Source: an uncultured cyanobacterium (lineage in GTDB: Bacteria; Cyanobacteriota; Cyanobacteriia; PCC-6307; Cyanobiaceae). From it: a stretch of 13,704 bases of DNA. How positions within the stretch are numbered: the stretch's first letter is position 1; every line of letters starts with the position of its first letter. The stretch is taken from the NCBI GenBank assembly GCA_903934745.1, contig CAIZOZ010000465.1, positions 1 through 13,704 of the forward strand, read 5' to 3'. The notes under the pieces are model-generated. The model was not told the origin of the DNA. It saw only the letters and a program-made list of their open reading frames with translations, and did no database searches. Shown one piece after another: positions 8,177 to 13,704 of this stretch. Made by a program: the position numbers and the translations under genes.

Positions 8177-8871
8177 GGCGTCTTCCAGACGTACCAGCGG
8201 GAGAGACCCAGCCTCTCGGCCCAGCCATCGACGATCTCCCGGTCCGGATCTGCCGTTGTTGGCTCGGCGCGGGTGATGGCGATCAACTCCCTGGCCAGGC
8301 CCTCAAAACCTGCCGCCTGGTACGGGATCGCCAGCGGCGGAAGACCCATTAGCTCAGCGGTCTGGAAGGCATAGGCGGCATTCATCGCCCGGCTGGCCTT
8401 CACCACATCGGCGGGGCCCATCTTGTCCACCTCGGCATTGAGGCAGGGCACGTTCTGCTGCACCTGGCTCTGCAGCACCGCCGCTTGCAGACCCCGCAGC
8501 TCCGGCAGCTGCTCGAACAACCAGCGGTCCGCCCACAGCCCTGGGCCCGTCGAGCGCAGCTGCACCATCAATCCGTCGTAAAAGCGCAGCCCCGCCTTCC
8601 GCGCCAGAGCCAGGCTCAGGCTGCCCTTGACCAGCTTCTCCACCTGCGAGACCACCTTCTCCCGCGCTTCCCGCTTCTCGGTGAGGTTCACCCGCATATC
8701 AGCTGGTACCTGGACGATGCGCAGCAGCAGGGCGGCCTCAAAAGCCACGTGGTAGCTGCTGGCTTCATCGGCATCTCGGTAGGCGATCAGGTGGGCCTGG
8801 TGCTGTGGCGAGGCTGGCCGCACCGTAGCCAGGGTGCTCAGGTCGCTCTGCTCAGCTGGGTAACAAAGCAC
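8173..8871 (-). CDS. Conserved-looking protein of unknown function, first gene of the TPR/Mrr set
   Basis: This 232-residue soluble protein belongs to no family I recognise. It looks mostly alpha-helical, with a central basic and acidic helix (LTEKREAREKVVSQVEKLVK) and no signal peptide or membrane segment. The only upstream start is GTG 8871, which follows an in-frame TGA directly, so the true N-terminus is uncertain. The first 20 or so residues overlap the start of the oppositely oriented VapD-like gene, and the homologous part may begin later (around residue 25). Its stop overlaps the GTG of the TPR gene. High GC3 codon use, like the TPR and Mrr genes, supports that it is real coding sequence. 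Function is unknown; shared operon with a nuclease suggests a role in the same process. Confidence 0.75.
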   Translation of the reverse strand: MLCYPAEQSDLSTLATVRPASPQHQAHLIAYRDADEASSYHVAFEAALLLRIVQVPADMRVNLTEKREAREKVVSQVEKLVKGSLSLALARKAGLRFYDGLMVQLRSTGPGLWADRWLFEQLPELRGLQAAVLQSQVQQNVPCLNAEVDKMGPADVVKASRAMNAAYAFQTAELMGLPPLAIPYQAAGFEGLARELIAITRAEPTTADPDREIVDGWAERLGLSRWYVWKTP

Positions 8872-9164
8872 TCATCTTTGATATCAGCACTAAGCGAATG
8901 AAGGAAGACGGAATGAGCGACTCGGAGATCAGCAAGGTTTACAGCATCATCGCTAAAGAGCTTTACCAGGCTGGCTTTGATGATCGCATCCAGCACTCTG
9001 TTTACCGTACCACCAATGGTGATGGTATCAATTCCTTGATCAACCTATTGGGTCAAAAAGAACGCTTCCCACTCTTCTGCCAGTACAAAGAGCGGGTTCA
9101 CTGGATGGGCTGCGATGAATACAGTGATGTCACTAAGGCCTTCACTCTCTGCAAACATCAATGA
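8856..9164 (+). CDS. vapD: VapD-like endoribonuclease, start codon missing or non-canonical
   Basis: The reading frame matches the VapD family (about 95 residues, ferredoxin-like fold related to Cas2; ribonuclease toxins). The first strand with the key aspartate (ALIFDIST, Asp at 8880-8882) is followed by a helix, then HSVYRTTNGD (compare QGSVY in VapD) and a C-terminal EYSDVTKAF that matches the family SDFT motif. The frame is open back to a TAG at 8826 but contains no ATG, GTG or TTG before 8898. An ATG at 8898 or 8913 would delete the catalytic first strand. The only upstream candidate I see is CTG 8856, where relatives would have an ATG two codons later. The coordinates given use that CTG. 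It ends 12 bases from the convergent 617-residue gene. It could be a dead gene with an intact body. Confidence 0.7.
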   Translation: MGNKALIFDISTKRMKEDGMSDSEISKVYSIIAKELYQAGFDDRIQHSVYRTTNGDGINSLINLLGQKERFPLFCQYKERVHWMGCDEYSDVTKAFTLCKHQ

Positions 9165-9176
9165 CACAGAGATGAA

Positions 9177-11030
9177 CTAGAAGACGCGTCCTGGGTGAAT
9201 CTTAAAATCGACATAAAAGTATTCGAGAGAAGTATCTGCATACCTATAAATTCGGCCTTGATGGCCCTCAACATCTCGCCCAAAAATAGGAACTACCGTT
9301 TCTGTCTCAGTCGCTACACCTTCGCCACGCAAGTGAAAGTAACGTCTCTGGACTTTTATTGTGTCATAGTTAGCCTGATTACGTTCGATTCCCGCAGGAA
9401 GAGGGCGGTAAAAGTATGTTGACGAATCGAGTTTGAATAGTTGAATCGGAAAAACTGAATCAGCCGTGACGATAGCGGGAAGAATACGAAAAAATACATT
9501 ACCATCAGGTTTAACCCTCCGCTCGAGAATCAAGCGTCGTAAACGTGGGGATACGACTTGAGCCTTTGACCATGACAAGTAAGAATTTTCGTCTTGATAG
9601 AAAAGAAGATTTGGGTCGGGCAAAAACTCTTCCAGTTTTCTACCACGATCAGAGATATTTTTGCCATACGAATGTCCCAAGAACGGCGCAAATATGTTGC
9701 CGGAGATTAGGCCAAGAAGACTGCCCACCATGGCACCAAGGCTTGCATTTTCCTTGGCTAGGTCAGACTGATTATCAGCAATCTCTGCCAATGAATAGCG
9801 ATGCATCTCGCGGACCAGTGCACAGTATAGCGCCTCATCAAAAGATGCAATACTCACGACGTCGTCATCAATCCCGCTAGAGGTGATGACATCCAAGTCG
9901 CTACAAAAGGACTGGAAGGATGCTTGACTGTTAGCTAGAGCATATTTCAAATCGGCTTCCGCTGTCTCCATCGGCTTAAAGCCGGCAGGCTCACACGCAA
10001 GAGATGGCCGAAACTGCGGAGTTGATCCGGAGACTACCTGAAGTGTACCTTGCTTAATTGCATCGGATGTAGTGCAGCTATCCAGACTAGGCGCGAGATC
10101 ACTATTGGTGCCAGACATGGCCTGATTATAAGCACTAGCGGGATCTTCACACGAGACAATAGATCCAATAATACCACCGACCTTTAGATCGTCTCCAGGC
10201 TTCTTTGAATGATGTACGATTCCACTATTGTTTGCCTTGAGGACAACATCACCCCTGTTGTCATCAATCCAAATTCTTACAAGGGGTTGTCCCTGCGAGG
10301 TGTAGGTCCCATCGGCAACAAGCCAGGCCTTTAGATTGTATAGACCGCCTCCTATAGATACCGCAGGGACATAAATAACGTAAGAAGAATTTCCGGGAAG
10401 AGGGCTTGGTCTTTTGAGATCCGTTGTCGTACTACTACTCATATGCTGCGAACGTTGCTGACTCTGAAACGATGCATCGACTTCTGAAATGAGAATTCCC
10501 GGATCGATACGTGGACAAGAGTTGATTGGAAAGGAAAATCCACCTTGAAGCAATAGATCAAGGCTTTGCTGCCTCAGTGAATAGTAGTCATCTGGTACAA
10601 GCAGAGTCGATATATCATACGAAGAAATCAAAGAGACTGCATCACGTATAAGTCCTCGCGGCCCCATTGTTGTTATCAAGGCGCCACATATACCCACCCA
10701 GAGGTCTAATGCCACAACATGCGGCCTGGACGGTCCAACATTAAAGAGCTGGCCCGATTTATCATGCACTGTGACGCCATAGTTGGGATCAAGCCAACCA
10801 CTTGATGCCACGATAGCAGTCAAATCGTCATATGCCACCGGTAAAGTCTGACTTACAGAGTTCGAGCCAAGGTGAACAAGCAGACGAAAGTTTGTAACCT
10901 CAATCTTTATAGTTACGGTGGCACCAGACTGATGAGCGGCGAGAATTCTCCGATCAACTCTGGGATGAGAACACAGTCTTATGCCTCCAAGCGTAGGGCT
11001 ATACTCATACAGGACTTGTTCTTCTGACAT
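9177..11030 (-). CDS. 617-residue protein of unknown function with a lipoyl-like domain
   Basis: I do not recognise this protein as a whole. From ATG 11030, residues 1-140 are beta-rich and end in an amphipathic helix, vaguely like a bacterial PH-like domain. Residues about 216-293 read like a biotinyl/lipoyl-type barrel (LKAWLVADGTYTSQGQPLVR, then NNSGIVHHSKKPGDDLKVGG). The lysine that would carry lipoate or biotin is absent: the turn reads IDDNRGDVV. Residues about 431-452 (SLGAMVGSLLGLISGNIFAP) are a glycine-rich hydrophobic stretch that could insert in a membrane. The C-terminal 150 residues are beta-rich and aromatic. No signal peptide is visible. Codon use is AT-richer than the flanking genes. 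The frame also allows TTG 11039 as start, but ATG is preferred. The 93-residue gene lies 56 bases upstream on the same strand. Confidence 0.7.
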   Translation of the reverse strand: MSEEQVLYEYSPTLGGIRLCSHPRVDRRILAAHQSGATVTIKIEVTNFRLLVHLGSNSVSQTLPVAYDDLTAIVASSGWLDPNYGVTVHDKSGQLFNVGPSRPHVVALDLWVGICGALITTMGPRGLIRDAVSLISSYDISTLLVPDDYYSLRQQSLDLLLQGGFSFPINSCPRIDPGILISEVDASFQSQQRSQHMSSSTTTDLKRPSPLPGNSSYVIYVPAVSIGGGLYNLKAWLVADGTYTSQGQPLVRIWIDDNRGDVVLKANNSGIVHHSKKPGDDLKVGGIIGSIVSCEDPASAYNQAMSGTNSDLAPSLDSCTTSDAIKQGTLQVVSGSTPQFRPSLACEPAGFKPMETAEADLKYALANSQASFQSFCSDLDVITSSGIDDDVVSIASFDEALYCALVREMHRYSLAEIADNQSDLAKENASLGAMVGSLLGLISGNIFAPFLGHSYGKNISDRGRKLEEFLPDPNLLFYQDENSYLSWSKAQVVSPRLRRLILERRVKPDGNVFFRILPAIVTADSVFPIQLFKLDSSTYFYRPLPAGIERNQANYDTIKVQRRYFHLRGEGVATETETVVPIFGRDVEGHQGRIYRYADTSLEYFYVDFKIHPGRVF

Positions 11031-11086
11031 GTAAACCAAAGCATCTCAAATAGAAAAAAAGAGGTGAGAAATTTGCCAAATCCCGA

Positions 11087-11368
11087 CTAAGAAAGAAGCG
11101 GGCCTTCGGCGCCCACGCATTGCTCGGCATCCAAATGATCAACGATAATATGCGATGGATCATAACGACCATCAAAGATCACGGCTTGTGAGACCTTTGC
11201 CTGTATTATTTGATGTTCGGCTGTTGACAGATCGTCCTTTACTACAAGGTGAGAGGCCAGATCAGCTGTCATTGCAGAATCAGTGATGACAGAGGTTGTG
11301 AGCTCTTCACCCGCAATCACATGGCCCAGGAGCTGGCCACCGAAGACGGCATCTGCAAGGTCACTCAT
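11087..11368 (-). CDS. Hypothetical 93-residue acidic protein
   Basis: I do not recognise this small protein. It starts MSDLADAVFGGQLLGHVIAG and contains a run of valine and isoleucine strands later (VSQAVIFDGRYDPSHIIVDH), with a net acidic composition. ATG 11368 is preferred over an in-frame GTG at 11380 because a purine-rich GGAAAG lies a few bases upstream. A TATAGT resembling a -10 element lies at 11397-11392, which puts a transcription start very near this gene. It shares orientation and AT-leaning composition with the 617-residue gene 56 bases downstream and may be its operon partner. No function is proposed. Confidence 0.5.
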   Translation of the reverse strand: MSDLADAVFGGQLLGHVIAGEELTTSVITDSAMTADLASHLVVKDDLSTAEHQIIQAKVSQAVIFDGRYDPSHIIVDHLDAEQCVGAEGPLLS

Positions 11369-11391
11369 GGGTCTTTCCACATAAGAACGAC

Positions 11392-11397
11392 ACTATA
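11392..11397 (-). promoter_or_regulatory. Possible -10 element for the 93-residue gene
   Basis: On the minus strand TATAGT (five of six bases of the -10 consensus) lies 23 bases upstream of the ATG at 11368. No convincing -35 element is seen at the usual distance, so this remains weak. Confidence 0.25.
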
Positions 11398-11477
11398 CGT
11401 CAGAACTTGAGAGCGGGTCTTATCCGGACCAATACTAGTCCTGCATCGAAAGCAAGGGTTCTTATTCCCTGACGCTG

Positions 11478-11897
11478 CTACTCTGACAGACCGTCCCAGA
11501 AAGAATCAAACAAATCGATGGCAGCTTTGCCAGTTCACACGAGACCAAGTACTGTTAGTGGGAATGCGATCCGGGGAAATACCAGCAGAACGACGGCAAT
11601 CACGGCACTGACTGCTGCACCTTCCTTCGCTTATTCTCGCGCCATCTGGGCTACCAGCTGGATCTGAGTTGCACGATTCAGTTCCCCGCGCCGGCGTATT
11701 GCTTCTATCCTCAGCATGGTGAGCAGTGCTTGGTAGATGGCATAGACAACCATGCCACCAAGAGTTGACTGACAGATAAACTCAGGAGCTGGTACTGGAC
11801 CAATACTCTCATTGACATTGACTGATGCAAGGCCAGCTACTGGTGCGATCTCCAGATCGGCTTTGGGTATCTGGAATGGATCCCTCGAACGTGCCAA
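11478..11897 (-). pseudogene. Decayed small membrane-protein gene with two in-frame stops
   Basis: One minus-strand frame carries protein-like sequence from TTG 11897 to TAG 11478-11480, interrupted by TAA at 11631-11633 and TGA at 11535-11537. The first part (88 codons) has a hydrophobic segment, LGGMVVYAIYQALLTML, followed by a basic helix. After the TAA the same frame gives AAVSAVIAVVLLVFPRIAFP, a second membrane segment, and after the TGA it gives TGKAAIDLFDSFWDGLSE and a final stop. The shared frame and continuous protein character suggest a protein of about 139 residues broken by two nonsense changes. Upstream of TTG the frame closes at a TAG (11922), so the original start may also be lost. 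I cannot name the family. Alternatives are a real 88-residue protein or stop-codon readthrough. Confidence 0.45.
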
Positions 11898-11933
11898 GTC
11901 TTGACATCCGGAAGTTTTACTCTAGACAGGTCG

Positions 11934-12107
11934 TCAACTACCAACTGTTAGAGCCACCGCCACCGGCAGCCCACTGGTCTGCTCCACCTGCTGGAGCAGA
12001 CTGTTCAAGGCCGGCAGAAGTGCATGGGCAGGCATCGCCGGGCCGTAGGGGGCAAAGAAGCCCCCTACGGTATCGGCGGCAGCGCGCCGCCCCCGCTGGC
12101 TCAGCCG
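11934..12107 (-). pseudogene. Protein-like frame continuing the upstream small gene after an apparent frameshift
   Basis: Just before the stop of the neighbouring 125-residue gene (12101-12103), a different minus-strand frame opens with RLSQRGRR at 12107 and runs 57 residues to TGA at 11934-11936. It includes FFAPYGPAMPAHALLPALNS and ends LPVAVALTVGS. Third codon positions are strongly GC-rich, as in the flanking backbone genes, and the peptide looks like a folded C-terminus. A single added base near 12105-12110 would fuse the two frames (PAKGF then RLSQRG). So the two parts may be one gene with a one-base deletion or a sequencing error. Alternatively this is the remnant of a separate gene. 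The family is unknown. Confidence 0.4.
12043..12070 (-). terminator. Perfect 11-base hairpin downstream of the hydrolase operon
   Basis: CCGTAGGGGGC at 12043-12053 and GCCCCCTACGG at 12060-12070 form a perfect 11-base stem with a six-base loop. It lies about 30 bases past the stop of the last gene of the minus-strand hydrolase operon, where a terminator would be expected. There is no T-run after the stem on either strand, so it is not a classical intrinsic terminator. It also lies inside the protein-like frame at 11934-12107, so the two readings compete. Confidence 0.4.
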
Positions 12108-12478
12108 AAACCCTTGGCCGGCCCGCGGGCCCCTGGCGGCAGCAGCGGGATCTCGATCTCCGCCCCCTGCTCAATCGGGTAGCCCTCCAGCTGCAGGTGG
12201 AGGTCGCTGCAGACCAGGGTCAGCGGCGGCTCCAGCTCCAGGGCCTCCATGAACACCAGCACCACGTCTTCCCCTGGACCGATGGCATCGGCATGGCGCT
12301 TGACGTCCTGCCGGAACCTCAGGGCCGTGTACCTCTTGAGGTCCGGCCGGGCCGAGAGCACGTTGGTGCGCAGGAAGCGGGCGTTGCCGTACTCCGTCTG
12401 GTTCACGAAAAGCACGTAAGGCTCATCCCCATCAGGCCCGGGCAGGTCGTCCTGGGTGGTGATGCGGATGTCAGCCAT
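12101..12478 (-). CDS. Hypothetical 125-residue protein
   Basis: I do not recognise this soluble protein. From ATG 12478 it starts MADIRITTQDDLPGPDGDEP, continues with a strand-rich core (YVLFVNQTEYGNARFLRTN; EDVVLVFMEALELEPPLTLV) and ends in a Pro/Gly-rich tail. ATG 12478 is preferred over upstream ATGs at 12502 and 12487 because it overlaps the stop of the preceding gene by eight bases (ATGGCTGA), the same arrangement as seen at the mad1/mad2 junction. GC-rich codon use fits the backbone. The C-terminus may be longer: a frameshift near 12105-12110 would extend it by 57 residues. It is the third gene of the hydrolase operon. Confidence 0.55.
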   Translation of the reverse strand: MADIRITTQDDLPGPDGDEPYVLFVNQTEYGNARFLRTNVLSARPDLKRYTALRFRQDVKRHADAIGPGEDVVLVFMEALELEPPLTLVCSDLHLQLEGYPIEQGAEIEIPLLPPGARGPAKGFG

Positions 12479-12722
12479 CCCCGTCATCCAGCTTGGCTCC
12501 ATCCTGGTTGCTCTCGAACAGCGGGCCCAGGGGGAGCACCTGCAACTGCCCCTGCTGCATCAACTCCAACCCAGGTGGGCTGGGCTGCTCCGGCCCAAAT
12601 AATTCTGCGGCGGGTGCCACATCGCCCAGAGGTAGGGGATCCTGGCGGTAACGATGGCGTGGCACGAAGAGAACCCACCTCACTTGGCCTTCAGCATGGA
12701 ACAACCCGGAAGCTTTTGCCAT
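12471..12722 (-). CDS. Hypothetical 83-residue protein
   Basis: This small soluble protein starts at ATG 12722, 13 bases after the hydrolase stop. It begins MAKASGLFHAEGQVRWVLFV and has a proline-rich middle and an Asp-rich end. I cannot assign a family. Its coding status is supported by GC-rich third positions and by tight packing: it follows the hydrolase closely and overlaps the next gene by eight bases. The set of three is probably one transcription unit. No function is proposed. Confidence 0.55.
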   Translation of the reverse strand: MAKASGLFHAEGQVRWVLFVPRHRYRQDPLPLGDVAPAAELFGPEQPSPPGLELMQQGQLQVLPLGPLFESNQDGAKLDDGDG

Positions 12723-12735
12723 GAGGGGCCAGTGC

Positions 12736-13404
12736 TCAGCTACTGAGCTGCTGCCTCAGGAATTGGTCGCCCAAAGCCACCGTCATCGCCCAGTTCCCCG
12801 CCTCGCTGAGACCGGAGCTCTTGGTGGGCTTGAAACTGTGGTCGCCGCTGGGGATCCACTCCACCTGTACCCGGGGCGAGAGGGCATAGCTCTCCACCTC
12901 CTCCCGCTTGCCGAACGTGTCGCGCTCCCCTTGCAGGATCAGGGTGGGGGTCTGCAGTGCGGCCAGGTGTTCGGTGCGCAGGGTTAGAGGCTTGCCGGGC
13001 GGATGAAAGGGATAGCCCAAGCACAGGCAGCCCTTCACCCCACCGCTGACGGCGAGCTCATCAATCAGCAGGCTGGCCACCCGGCCACCCATCGACTTGC
13101 CGCCGATGAATAGGGGGCGCTCCGGCCACTCGACCCGCTCAAGACGGACCTGATCTCGGAAGGTCTCCTGTAGTACCGGCATCCGATCAGGGCCCTGACG
13201 GCGCCCCGTCTCGCGCATCCGGGCCATGTACGGAAACTCAAAGCGCACCACCCGCCAACCCTTTTCGGCCAGTCCGCCGGCGATCGCCGCCATGAAGGGG
13301 CTGTCCATCGGCGCACCCGCCCCATGGGCGAGAAGGACGGTGGCTGTGGCGTCATCGGGACCGTCAATCAACCGCGGCACTGGGGGAAGGGCTTCCAGGG
13401 TCAT
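12736..13404 (-). CDS. Alpha/beta hydrolase, dienelactone hydrolase / KANL3-Tex30-like
   Basis: This 222-residue cytoplasmic hydrolase has a complete catalytic triad. The nucleophile elbow is GGKSMGG (Ser104), the acid is Asp162 in GERDTFG, and the base is His189 in GDHSFKP. The N-terminal strand VLLAHGAGAPMDSPFM (23-38) supplies the HGAGA oxyanion-loop motif. Length and motifs fit the short KANL3/Tex30 branch of the dienelactone hydrolase superfamily; the substrate is unknown. ATG 13404 gives the expected N-terminus, with a short lead before the first strand. It lies 66 bases downstream of the cyAbrB stop on the same strand and is followed after 13 bases by a small unknown gene. GC-rich backbone codon use; nothing suggests recent transfer. 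Confidence 0.85.
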   Translation of the reverse strand: MTLEALPPVPRLIDGPDDATATVLLAHGAGAPMDSPFMAAIAGGLAEKGWRVVRFEFPYMARMRETGRRQGPDRMPVLQETFRDQVRLERVEWPERPLFIGGKSMGGRVASLLIDELAVSGGVKGCLCLGYPFHPPGKPLTLRTEHLAALQTPTLILQGERDTFGKREEVESYALSPRVQVEWIPSGDHSFKPTKSSGLSEAGNWAMTVALGDQFLRQQLSS

Positions 13405-13470
13405 GGGCCAATCCTGGCGGATGGGTTGGAGCTGATCCCCTTGCCTTGAAGCCTCCAGTGAAGCCGTCTC

Positions 13471-13704
13471 TCAATACTCCTCGGCAGCGCCCAAGGGGAT
13501 GAGCTGGATCTGCTTCCTGCCCAGCTTGATCTCAAACTCATCGCCCGGCTCCAGGCCCAGCCGTGAGGTGTAGGCCTTGCCCACCATCAGGTTGCCGTTG
13601 AACTGCACCTTAGTGGCGTAGCTCAGGCTGCGACCGGGACGGCCCTTGTGCCACTGCTGCCGGCACCGAAGTTCATGCCCTTGGCCTCCAGCAGGGCCTC
13701 ATAG
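13471..13704 (-). pseudogene. Cyanobacterial AbrB-like (cyAbrB) regulator, partial, with an apparent frameshift
   Basis: The C-terminal domain is clear: GRPGRSLSYATKVQFNGNLM, then GKAYTSRLGLEPGDEFEIKL and a GRKQIQLIPLG end, stopping at TGA 13471-13473. It is the swapped-hairpin DNA-binding domain typical of cyanobacterial AbrB proteins that control nitrogen and carbon genes. The preceding part (YEALLEAKGMNFGAGSSG), at the window edge, is in a different frame that meets a TGA at 13623-13625. Adding one base near 13651-13656 restores a continuous protein (SSG-x-KGRPGR). The N-terminal half lies outside the window. It is either a genuine broken gene or a one-base sequencing or assembly error; cyAbrB genes are often important for growth, so an error is quite possible. 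Confidence 0.75.

Noticed and set aside
7319..8374. Long plus-strand open frame (351 codons) across the TPR gene
   Set aside because: It mirrors the TPR gene and its upstream neighbour, is rich in Gln, His and Gly as expected from antisense GC-rich sequence, and has no recognisable domain.
8898..9164. VapD-like gene starting at the first ATG
   Set aside because: It would omit the first strand and catalytic aspartate that are clearly encoded just upstream in the same frame.
11041..11086. Possible terminator between the 93- and 617-residue genes (T-run on the minus strand near 11060)
   Set aside because: No convincing stem precedes the T-run; ATTTG/CAAAT has no usable loop.
11938..12174. Minus-strand open frame of 78 codons, Arg/Gly/Ala-rich
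   Set aside because: It is the off-frame shadow of the 12101-12478 gene and of the 11934-12107 frame; its peptide is low-complexity.
11825..12724. Long plus-strand open frame (299 codons) opposite the small hydrolase-operon genes
   Set aside because: Composition is typical of antisense GC-rich sequence, and the minus strand carries tightly packed, overlapping genes there.
1..13704. CRISPR array, tRNA genes, transposase or integrase
   Set aside because: No regularly spaced repeats, cloverleaf-like segments or recombinase motifs were found on either strand.

Overview
The window looks like a chromosomal segment of a cyanobacterium, probably a GC-rich picocyanobacterium of the Synechococcus/Cyanobium type. 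The main clue is the last gene (13471-13704), which is part of a cyanobacterial AbrB-like (cyAbrB) regulator. The assignment rests on protein recognition by eye, without a database search. Almost every gene lies on the minus strand.

Region 1 (1-5865, right to left) is a tightly packed operon. It encodes an excisionase-like helix-turn-helix protein, an HsdM-like adenine methyltransferase with an extra N-terminal domain, an AAA ATPase with an ABC-like signature, a small partner protein, an HsdS specificity subunit, and the first 50 residues of a NERD-domain protein cut by the window edge. Content and order match mad1 to mad6 of the methylation-associated defence system (MADS). In known MADS loci the NERD protein is a large kinase followed by mad7 and mad8, which would lie outside the window. 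Adjacent genes overlap by 1 to 8 bases, so translation is probably coupled. Upstream of mad1 a 125-base gap holds three copies of a 10-base motif around a possible promoter, a plausible operator for the HTH protein.

Region 2 (5991-8871) is a second overlapping operon in the same orientation: an unrecognised 232-residue protein, a TPR protein with a distinctive C-terminal domain, and an Mrr-like nuclease with a PUA/EVE-like N-terminal domain. It looks like a separate three-gene module, possibly defensive, placed directly upstream of the MADS genes.

Region 3 (about 8856-11897) is visibly more AT-rich and looks acquired. It holds a VapD-like endoribonuclease on the plus strand whose normal start codon is missing, a 617-residue protein of unknown function with a lipoyl-like domain, a 93-residue hypothetical protein, and a decayed small membrane-protein gene with two in-frame stops.

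Region 4 (11934-13704) returns to GC-rich backbone: an alpha/beta hydrolase followed by two small unknown genes in one operon, then the edge of the cyAbrB gene. Two apparent single-base frameshifts fall here, one in cyAbrB and one at the end of the last small gene. They may be real decay or sequencing error. No tRNA, rRNA, CRISPR array, transposase or integrase was seen.
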